Of a stretch of 8,582 bases of DNA, positions 1 to 7,000 are shown piece after piece. Source of the DNA: an uncultured Lachnospiraceae bacterium (GTDB lineage: Bacteria > Bacillota > Clostridia > Lachnospirales > Lachnospiraceae); the NCBI GenBank assembly GCA_902803635.1, contig CADCQU010000183.1, forward strand, positions 1 to 8,582, given 5' to 3'. The number at the start of each line of letters is the position of its first letter. The first letter of the stretch is position 1. The translations under genes were made by a program, and so were the position numbers. Under the pieces are notes generated by a model. The model saw only the letters and a program-made list of their open reading frames with translations. It did not search any database and was not told where the DNA came from.

Positions 1-38
1 CTCGGTATTTTATTTCATTTTCGCCAATCCATTAGTGA

Positions 39-78
39 CAGTGCTCATTGTTCAGTCTCTACTGTTTTATGAACACTG
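39..78. repeat. Third inverted repeat with a nested small stem
   Basis: CAGTGCTCAT (39-48) pairs with ATGAACACTG (69-78). The single mismatch becomes a G-U pair in minus-strand RNA, so the stem is complete only in leftward transcripts. CAGT (53-56) and ACTG (61-64) form a second stem in the loop. No gene or known RNA family is recognised here. Confidence 0.4.
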
Positions 79-108
79 CCCTAACCCGGCGGGGTGCTTT
101 TATTCACA

Positions 109-151
109 GAGCCGCGTAAGGAATTTAGCTGCCTTCGTCAGCACGCGGCTC
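109..151. repeat. Second inverted repeat downstream of the flavodiiron gene
   Basis: GAGCCGCGT (109-117) and ACGCGGCTC (143-151) form a perfect nine-base GC-rich stem. The 25-base loop contains a minor AAGG/CCTT pairing. Neither flank has a clear U-tract. Together with the neighbouring stems it could be part of a termination or transcript-protecting structure. Confidence 0.5.
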
Positions 152-159
152 GCGAGGAA

Positions 160-192
160 GGGTAGAGGTTCGGCGTTCGCCTCCCTCTACCC
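160..192. terminator. Inverted repeat after the flavodiiron gene, candidate terminator
   Basis: GGGTAGAGG (160-168) and CCTCTACCC (184-192) form a perfect nine-base stem, with a small GGCG/CGCC hairpin in the loop. It lies 23 bases after the stop codon of the flavodiiron gene. The flank on the minus strand (TTCCTCG) is not a U-tract. The flank on the plus strand (TATTTATATA) is AT-rich, so it may act better for a convergent transcript or be bidirectional. Confidence 0.45.
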
Positions 193-215
193 TATTTATA
201 TACTACCTGTACACA

Positions 216-2738
216 TCACAGCTTCAGCACATCGCTGAACTTCGCGTGCTCCTTCACCTTCATGGTGAGCTCCGCGAGCCTCGACGTATCCCCGAGCAGG
301 ATCACGCCCACGAGGCGGTTGTTCTCGAAGGTGTACTTCTCATACTGCTTCTTCCGCGCATCGGAAATCTCCACCGTGCGGTAGACCTTGTTCGGGTTCT
401 TGCCCGAATCGCCGATGGCAAAGAGCGAGGTGCCCATACCGTTGAAGGTAAGCGCGCCGTCCACGGTCTCGTAGGCCACGTCGTCGCCCGCCGCGTTGGC
501 GCCGGCCACCTTGCCCTGCTCCACCGACTGACTCCAGAGCGCATAGTTGATGCCCTTGTACTCCGCGCAGTCGCCCGCCGCGTAAATATCCGGGACATTT
601 GTCTCCATCTTCTCGTTCACAATGATCGAACGGCCGATTGCAAGGCCCGCCGCCTTCGCGACGTCGAGGTTCCCGCGCACGCCCGTCGAGACGATGACCA
701 GCTCCGCCGGCAGCTCGCGCCCGTCCGTAAGGACCACGCTGTTCTCGGTAATCTTCGCCGTACTGGAGGCCGTGAACACCTGGATGCCCGTACCCTCGAT
801 AATCTTCTGCAGCATGTCGGAGGCATTTGCATTGAGCTGGCGCTCCATCAGCTTCGGGGCAAATTCAACGACCGCGACTTCCTTCTTCGCACGGCGAAGC
901 ACCCAGGCCGCCTCAAGGCCCAGAACGCCGCCGCCGATGACGACCACGTTCTTCACGTTCGGAAGCAGGGCTTTCACCTTGTCGGTATCCTCGATATTAC
1001 GGATCGAGATCACGTGCGGCTGGTCCGCGCCCGGAAGCGGCGGAACGAAGCAGTACGCGCCGAGCGCATAGACGAGCTTGTCGTAGACGAGCTTCATGTC
1101 CCCGCAGGTCACTTCCTTCTTCGCCGGGTCGATGCCGGTCACCTTCGTCTCCGTCACCACGTAAATATTGTTGTCCTCGTACCACTTCGCCGGCTCCACC
1201 GCCATCTGGTCGTCCGAGAAATCCGAGAGCAGTGCCTTCGTCAGCATCGGACGGTTGTACGGCAAATGCTTCTCCTCCGTGATGATGGTGATTCCGCCGG
1301 TCGTATCCCTCGCCCGAATGGCCCGGGCCGCCTCAAGGCCGGCCGCGCCGCCACCCAGGATGAGGTACTTCGTGTCGGTATCCTTCTTGTAGATCTCGCC
1401 CTCGTCGTCCACGGGCACGAAATTCTCCGGTCCCACGCCGCAGACCGGGCAGACATCGATCGAGCTGTCAAAGATCGCGCCGCAGACAAGGCACTTCACG
1501 AGCTGCCTTGCGCCCGCCTTCTTCGGAACCTTCTCCTTGTTGAGAAGGACGCAGCCGAAGTTGAAGCCGAAATCATAGGCGTCGGCGAGCTGATTCTCGT
1601 CGGGCTTGAAGCGGACACGGTAGCCGTCCAGCACCTTCATGCCAATCTGCTTTAAGCGGCCGATGATGTGCGGAACGCCCTCGCCGGACCAGCCGTAGGA
1701 GCCGAACGCCGAACCCAGCTTCCCGCGGAAGAGCGGCGGGTACATGCCGAGCGTCAGGTTGTAGACCGGCTCCAGGGCCTCGCCCAGGATCGTCGGCGTG
1801 CCGAAGAGGTAACCGTCCGCGCTTGCGAAGTCGGCGGCTAGATTTGTCTTGTCGTCAAAAACAAGGTCGTAGCGGTGCACTTCCGCGCCGGCATCCTCGA
1901 CGCCGCGGGCAACCTCCTCGGAGAGCATCCGCGTGTAGCCGTAGGCACTGACGTAGGGCATGACCACCAGCTTCTTCTCGCGCTTTGCGGGAGCCGCGCA
2001 CCACTCCTTGTACCAGCCGAAAACCTGGTCAAGGTGCGAATCCAGCACCGGCCCGTGGCCGCAGCAAATGGTCTCAATCTCAAGATCCTTGATCCGGTCG
2101 AGCGCCGTGCTCATGTACGGGCGCTTGAACGGTCCGATGATCGCGTCGAAATAGTACTTCGTGGCCTCCGCGTAGCCGGCCTCGTCCGTCACCGTCGAGC
2201 GAAGCACGCCATCCGCCGAATAGTGCGAGCCGAAGGAATCGCAGGTAAACAGCGTCTTGACTTCCGGGCAGTACGTGTACATGGTATCCGGCCAATGCAG
2301 ATTCGGCAGGATCATGAATTCCAGCGTCTTGTCGCCGAGGGAGATGCGGTCGCCCTCCTTCACGGCGATGCTGTTGAAATCGGTGTTGATGATGTGCTTG
2401 AGGAACTGGATCGCCGTCCCGGTCGCCACGATGGTAAGCGACGGATTGACCTCCAGAAGCTTCACGATCGTGCCCGCATGGTCCGGCTCGGTGTGGTCCA
2501 TGACCAGGTAGTCAATCTCCTCGATGGAGGCCACGGACTCAATGTACGCGCGCATCTCCTCCCAGCACTCCAGCTTCGAGGTCTCGAACAACGCCTTCTT
2601 CTCGCTGCCCTCCAGAAGGTAGGAGTTGTAGGACGTGCCGAACTTCGTCTCCATAATGATATCAAATACCCGCAGATTCGGATCCAGAACCCCAGTCCAA
2701 TAAAGGTTCTTCTTGATTTGTAACGCCTGTTTCTTCAA
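216..2738 (-). CDS. Three-module flavodiiron protein: flavodiiron core, rubredoxin and NAD(P)H:rubredoxin oxidoreductase fusion (class F type)
   Basis: This 840-residue cytosolic enzyme should take electrons from NAD(P)H through FAD, rubredoxin iron and FMN to a diiron site that reduces O2 to water or NO to N2O, protecting an anaerobe. Residues 1-255 are the metallo-beta-lactamase-like core, with every expected diiron ligand: H82, E84 and D86 in HTEPDH, then H148, D167 and H228. Residues 255-400 are the flavodoxin-like FMN domain (SAYGYTR, FGTPTILGE, SYGWSGEG). A short rubredoxin follows at 414-441 with C416, C419, C430 and C433. From 456 on is the FAD/NAD oxidoreductase, with dinucleotide motifs GGGAAG (462-467) and GGGVLG (602-607) and the FAD motif IYAAGDCAE (718-726). 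This order matches class F flavodiiron proteins known from clostridia such as C. difficile. The start is TTG: AAAGGAG lies 9 bases upstream, and the next Met (29) would cut into the conserved N-terminal core. The gene is complete and has its own promoter. Whether O2 or NO is preferred cannot be read from sequence. Confidence 0.95.
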   Translation of the reverse strand: MKKQALQIKKNLYWTGVLDPNLRVFDIIMETKFGTSYNSYLLEGSEKKALFETSKLECWEEMRAYIESVASIEEIDYLVMDHTEPDHAGTIVKLLEVNPSLTIVATGTAIQFLKHIINTDFNSIAVKEGDRISLGDKTLEFMILPNLHWPDTMYTYCPEVKTLFTCDSFGSHYSADGVLRSTVTDEAGYAEATKYYFDAIIGPFKRPYMSTALDRIKDLEIETICCGHGPVLDSHLDQVFGWYKEWCAAPAKREKKLVVMPYVSAYGYTRMLSEEVARGVEDAGAEVHRYDLVFDDKTNLAADFASADGYLFGTPTILGEALEPVYNLTLGMYPPLFRGKLGSAFGSYGWSGEGVPHIIGRLKQIGMKVLDGYRVRFKPDENQLADAYDFGFNFGCVLLNKEKVPKKAGARQLVKCLVCGAIFDSSIDVCPVCGVGPENFVPVDDEGEIYKKDTDTKYLILGGGAAGLEAARAIRARDTTGGITIITEEKHLPYNRPMLTKALLSDFSDDQMAVEPAKWYEDNNIYVVTETKVTGIDPAKKEVTCGDMKLVYDKLVYALGAYCFVPPLPGADQPHVISIRNIEDTDKVKALLPNVKNVVVIGGGVLGLEAAWVLRRAKKEVAVVEFAPKLMERQLNANASDMLQKIIEGTGIQVFTASSTAKITENSVVLTDGRELPAELVIVSTGVRGNLDVAKAAGLAIGRSIIVNEKMETNVPDIYAAGDCAEYKGINYALWSQSVEQGKVAGANAAGDDVAYETVDGALTFNGMGTSLFAIGDSGKNPNKVYRTVEISDARKKQYEKYTFENNRLVGVILLGDTSRLAELTMKVKEHAKFSDVLKL

Positions 2739-2747
2739 TTGCGTAGT

Positions 2748-2754
2748 CTCCTTT
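2748..2754 (-). promoter_or_regulatory. Ribosome site that supports the TTG start of the flavodiiron gene
   Basis: AAAGGAG lies nine bases before a TTG at 2738-2736. No ATG is available in frame until residue 29, which lies inside the conserved N-terminal core (after YWTGVLDPNLRVFD). The unusual start codon is therefore well supported. Confidence 0.8.
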
Positions 2755-2756
2755 CC

Positions 2757-2773
2757 CTGCGGCCTTGCCGCAG
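2757..2773 (-). promoter_or_regulatory. GC-rich hairpin immediately before the flavodiiron ribosome site
   Basis: On the minus strand CTGCGGC-AAG-GCCGCAG forms a perfect seven-base stem with a three-base loop. It ends two bases before the AAAGGAG ribosome site. Such a stem could limit or stabilise the leader or tune ribosome loading, but no riboswitch class is recognised. Confidence 0.5.
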
Positions 2774-2850
2774 CCTACATATAATCATCTTCATGCGCAA
2801 TTTATGCATTTCCAAGAAATAAAATCCTGGAGCGCACTCGATGTCCCTGA

Positions 2851-2884
2851 ACTTAATCGCCTCCGGCGATAGGGATTATTAAGT
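2851..2884. promoter_or_regulatory. Dyad at the expected transcription start, with a nested hairpin
   Basis: ACTTAAT (2851-2857) is matched by its exact reverse complement ATTAAGT (2878-2884), directly downstream of the -10 box. Nested inside is ATCGCC (2856-2861) with GGCGAT (2865-2870), a six-base stem with a three-base loop. It may be an operator or a 5' leader hairpin. No U-tract follows, so a terminator for the upstream gene is less likely. The regulator is unknown. Confidence 0.4.
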
Positions 2885-2885
2885 A

Positions 2886-2894
2886 ATTATAGCA
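2886..2894 (-). promoter_or_regulatory. Extended -10 promoter for the flavodiiron gene
   Basis: The minus strand carries TGCTATAAT, a perfect TATAAT with the TGn extension of an extended -10 element. No good -35 box lies 16 to 18 bases upstream; the sequence there is T-rich. Transcription would start near 2879, giving a leader of about 140 nt before the TTG start at 2738. The promoter sits in the AT-rich part of the spacer. Confidence 0.6.
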
Positions 2895-2939
2895 TTATTG
2901 ACAAATGAAAGAAAGCAAAATCGAGAAGTTTCGTAAAAA

Positions 2940-4013
2940 TTAACAGATAAATCCGCTCCCCAAAAGCTCCCGTATCTCCTCGATCCCCAGCGCCCGGAGG
3001 TGGGCGAGCTTGTTCCTCGCGTCCTTGCACTTCACGAGCCTTGCATATTCATTCGCCTTCACCTTGAGGCGCCCGCTTGCGACCATGAACACCAGCGTCC
3101 CCAGCTCCACGTCCTTCGGATCGTCAAATGTCTCCCCGAAAGGGGCCGTGACCGGCAGCTCCTTCGCGATCGCCTTCGTATACTTCCGGGCAAAGGCCCC
3201 GCGAAATTCCTCCACCAGCGGGTACAGCGTCTTAATCTGCGCCCGCCAAATGAGCCGCTCCGCCTCCGCCTCGTCCGCCGGGCCGACAAATGGCTCCCCG
3301 TTGCTCCGCCAGGCATTTTCCGTAATCTCCCTGAGCGTCCCCCACGGATTTTCTAAAAACTCCTGGTATCTGTCAAGGCACTCCGCACACAGCTCCACGT
3401 CATTGCCGGCGACATTTGCCGCCAGCTCCGCAAGGTAGTGCTTCATGCCCACCTCCTCCCGCACCGTGGAAGAGGCAAGCATCGAAAACACCATTCGGTC
3501 ATATTCATTGATATACTCGTCAAGCGACATTGAGCGGATTCCCTTTCTGGAAATCTTCGACCGCTCCCCCCGCCATTCCAGGACAAAGGCGGCTGCCTCC
3601 TTCTTTTGCTTCCCGCGTCCGACAAGGTACTCTGAAACGAAATCCGTCCATGCCTTCAGGGCCTCCGCCGTCTCCACCTCCACCCAAAAATACTTGGAGT
3701 GGAGCGAAACCCCATCATTTTCCGCCAGAAAATTGGCAAATGTCCTCGACGGCCGGTAGAGTGCCCGTATTTCCGGTATACAGTACTCCTCAAATAGATA
3801 TTTTCCCGGATTTTCCACCTGAGAAATACGCTCCACGCCCTTCGAGGCGTCCTTCTGCTCCACCTCTTCCTGCACCGCGAAGGCAAAACCCGAATACCAG
3901 GGGATCCTGTGCGCCTCCTGCAGGAGGACGCTCTTCTCGTCGAGGAGCGCATTTGCCACGTCCTCCACGAAGGCAATCGCGTCCGGAACGCGCTCCCACC
4001 ATATTCTCTCCAT
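2940..4013 (-). CDS. Conserved-looking protein of unknown function with a C-terminal HEPN-like RNxxxH motif, coupled to the large NTPase
   Basis: I do not recognise a named family. The 357-residue protein has no signal peptide or membrane segment. Residues 1-150 alternate helices with hydrophobic strands (KSVLLQEAHRIPW at 27-39, KYFWVEVE at 107-114, AAFVLEWRG at 141-149). This could be a Rossmann-like or degraded P-loop fold, but there is no Walker A. Residues 160-357 look mostly helical. The C-terminal part contains DARNKLAHLRAL, giving R333-N334-x3-H338, which fits the R-x4-6-H catalytic signature of HEPN ribonucleases; the fold itself is not shown. Cys residues at 209 and 212 (CAEC) are noted but have no evident partners. 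The gene starts at ATG one base after the TAA of the NTPase gene, and GGAGGG within that gene's last codons serves as its ribosome site. Co-translation suggests the two proteins work together, with the NTPase as sensor or regulator and this protein as effector or adaptor. That role is inference. Confidence 0.9.
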   Translation of the reverse strand: MERIWWERVPDAIAFVEDVANALLDEKSVLLQEAHRIPWYSGFAFAVQEEVEQKDASKGVERISQVENPGKYLFEEYCIPEIRALYRPSRTFANFLAENDGVSLHSKYFWVEVETAEALKAWTDFVSEYLVGRGKQKKEAAAFVLEWRGERSKISRKGIRSMSLDEYINEYDRMVFSMLASSTVREEVGMKHYLAELAANVAGNDVELCAECLDRYQEFLENPWGTLREITENAWRSNGEPFVGPADEAEAERLIWRAQIKTLYPLVEEFRGAFARKYTKAIAKELPVTAPFGETFDDPKDVELGTLVFMVASGRLKVKANEYARLVKCKDARNKLAHLRALGIEEIRELLGSGFIC

Positions 4014-4024
4014 TTTAGCCCTCC
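4014..4024 (-). promoter_or_regulatory. Ribosome site and stop/start junction coupling the NTPase and 357-residue genes
   Basis: On the minus strand the junction reads GGAGGGCTAAAATG. GGAGGG (4024-4019) encodes the last two residues of the NTPase, Glu-Gly, TAA is at 4017-4015, one base (4014) separates, and ATG begins at 4013. A strong ribosome site at a spacing of 5 to 6 bases inside the upstream gene implies translational coupling and roughly matched expression. Confidence 0.85.
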
Positions 4025-7000
4025 ATATACTTCAAAAGCTCGTCCTCAACCTCAGGGCCGGTTCCCAGCATCTGGAAGAAATTAAAGCGTGTAAACAGGT
4101 AATGCTTTCCGTCCGCGCTTCGAAGAACATTCAGTTCCCGAAGCTCCTCCATGAGGGCCGCCACTTCGTCGACATCCAGCCCGGAAATTTTTCCAATCAG
4201 AAGCTCGCGGGCAGTCTCCAGAACATCCGCCGCCGTGTAGCCCTCCCGGTAGCCATTTTTATGGTAAAGATAGGCCACAAGAAGCGCGAGGATGAAATAA
4301 TAGTTGTCGCCGTCAATCTCCAAAGTAATGAAGAACTTCTCGCGAATCTGCTTCATGAATTCCGGATCCGCGAGAACCTTCTTGATGTGCGCCTCGCTGA
4401 TATCGTAAATCGGCGTATCCGCCTCATTATAGCCGGCATAATCCCTGTTGCGCATCGCCTCCAAAAGCTTCCCGCAGTACATCTGGATGAGACCAGGGAA
4501 ATAGTTCGTACTGGCCAGAATCAGCGTGACCAGGGACTGCTTGTCCTTCGGGAACCGAAGCCCAAGGTAGCGGAGCGGGGTTTCCAAAAGCTCGCGGGCT
4601 TCCTCCGTCTCGAAGGGCTTGACCGTCATGGACGCGATGTGGGTGAGGCCGCTGTTGCTGCTAAGGGCCATTTTCCGCTTGAACCGCACGATGTCCCGAA
4701 GCCCCGCCACGACAAATTTAAAGCGGTTCTGGCTCTCGACCTGGATTTCCTTCAGCGCGTCGATCGGACGGAACTTGACCGCCTCGCAGCTCTCGATAAA
4801 CGCGTCGCCCTCGTCCAAAAGAAGGAGCAGGTAGGGAATGCGCTCCTTCTCATCCTGCAAGCGGACGCGAAGGATACGGGAAAGCTCCCCCCAATCCTCC
4901 GTATCCGGCTCTGTCTCCAGCACATGCTGGTCAAATAGCTCGCGGCCGACCTTCCTTGCCGCCTCCCTGTAGTCCAGCTCCTTGATGTCAACATAGACGG
5001 CCCGATCATGGTTCTCATTCCGGTCAATGTCCTCCTTCGCCTTCTTGAGGAGGGCGGATTTGCCAAGCTGGCGGCCGCCGTAGACAAGGTTCACGCCGCC
5101 GGGTGCCTTGATTTTCTCCAGTTCGTTCCGCCTGCCAATAAATATCTCCGGCGGCATATAATTTGCAGATTCCCATACATAGGGCTGGTAATACCCAAAT
5201 GGCATCACGAGGGACATGAGCATGCGGTTGTTCTTCGTGCTGTCATAGTGCCGGATGAGGAACATCATCACGGTCCTGTCAACCACACCCATGAAGCGGT
5301 CGCCCAGACTGTTTTTCGACCGCCGGGCCAGGCGCCTGCGTTCGGCCAGCGAAAGCGCGTGGTCCAGCAGGATCAGGGTGTGCTTTGCATTTCCAATCTC
5401 CCGCATGAGGTTGATTAGCCCCTCCGCGTTGTAATTTCCGTAAATGCAAACCACACGGAAGCCTTCCCGGAAGACGCCGCTGCCGAAGGCCGCAATCGGA
5501 TGCGCATAATTCATTTCCTTCTTCTCGTCCGAAGCCACGGCTTTCACCAGAAACGTCTCAAAACGCACCGCCGTCTTCTTCTGCTCAATCTCCACGTCCG
5601 GGAACCCAAAGCAGTCAAGCAGCCGCTTGAGCTGGTTCTCGTTCATATGTCCGCCCGCCGGAAGCCAGTTCTCCACCATGCGACGGATGCCCTTGTCCTC
5701 CTTGTTGCGGATCCGCGCAGTCACCAGCTTCGTAAAGTTCTCCCGGTGCGAGACGACCGGCTGGTAATACTCGCTATAGTTTTCGAGGAAATCCTTCAGG
5801 AAGTCCTCCTCCACAATCTCCTCATAGTCCTCCTCCGCAAGCGAGGCGCGCGCCAGCAGATCCTCGGCCACGGTGTAGTTCTGCTCCTGGATCATCCCCT
5901 CGATCCGCCGCGCCCACTTTTCCTTCGCCTCCATCGTGAGGCCGGCCACCTGCGTCTTCCGGAACGTCTCCAGCTGCCCCCGGAGGTCCGCCTCGCGGCT
6001 CTTCGCCGACTCGCGGATCTCCTCAAGGTAGCTCTCCATCACCTTCTTAAAGAAGCCATAATTTGCCGTCCGGCCCGCCCACTGGTACCATATATCGACA
6101 ATTTGCAGAATCTTCTCCTTTTTGTCCTCATTGGAATTGTCAATCTGTCCATAGCTCTGCGCCAACTCCAGCTCGCCGATAAAATCGGTTTTGCAAATGT
6201 CCGCGCTCTCCTTTGCGAAGCTGATGCCTTCCTCGATCGGCTCCGCCCGTTCGGCCGCATCAAATGTCTCGTCCATGTCCGAAAGGTACGTGTTGATCCG
6301 CCGCGCGGTCCCGTAATCATCGCCCTGGCCGGCCAGGATTTCCTCCAGACGGCCCGTGTAGCTCGTCGAACCCTCCTTCCGCTTCTGGACGTGGGCAAGA
6401 ATCCGGTACGTCGGAGCGATCTTCGCAAGCGAGGTTCCGCGGACGTCTAGATCTGGATAGAAATTTTCATCCAAAACAATATCGTCCGTCAGAAGGAAGG
6501 GGACATAGAAATATCGCCGTTCCTTCTCGTCAAATTTCCCTTCAATGCACCGGCGGATTTCGAGCAGTGTCGTCTCCAAAACGCGGAGGCCCGCCTTCCG
6601 CTCCCGGGAAAGCTCGTCCTTCCGCAAAGCCGTCCGCAGCTCGGCAAGCGCAGACTCAACATTTGCCAGCAAGGGCTTCCGTACCTTCTGGTACGCCGCG
6701 CTCCCCGCATCGCCCGGCTGGCTGTCCGCTCTCTCCAAAAGGACGCTCCAGCGCACAAGGATTTGGACGGCCTTCGTCGTCATGTTCGTGATGTTGCTCC
6801 GAAGATGACTCATCAAATCCTCGCGGCGGCGCATTGGCATGCTCTCGCCTGCCTTCTCCCAGAAACTTACAATATATGCCCAGAGCTTGGCCTCGCTGAT
6901 AGCATCCTCCGAGATTTCCTCCCCGTCCTTCAAGAATTCCTCGGCAAGGAAAGCTCGCATGAACGCGGCCTCCTTCCGCTGGTCTTCCACAACGGCCTTC

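Noticed and set aside
84..101. Possible plus-strand terminator (ACCC/GGGT stem followed by TTTT)
   Set aside because: The stem is only four bases and the T-run is short; chance in GC-rich DNA is likely.
35..238. Small plus-strand open frame of 67 codons
   Set aside because: It starts at GTG without a ribosome site, runs through three inverted repeats and overlaps the end of the flavodiiron gene.
246..1655. Plus-strand open frame of 469 codons
   Set aside because: It is antisense to the reductase half of the flavodiiron gene, is Arg/His/Leu-rich without any domain motif, and arises from GC-rich codon use.
2895..2942. Terminator for the 357-residue gene
   Set aside because: T-rich stretches are present but no preceding GC-rich stem could be found; only a very weak CGA/TCG pairing.
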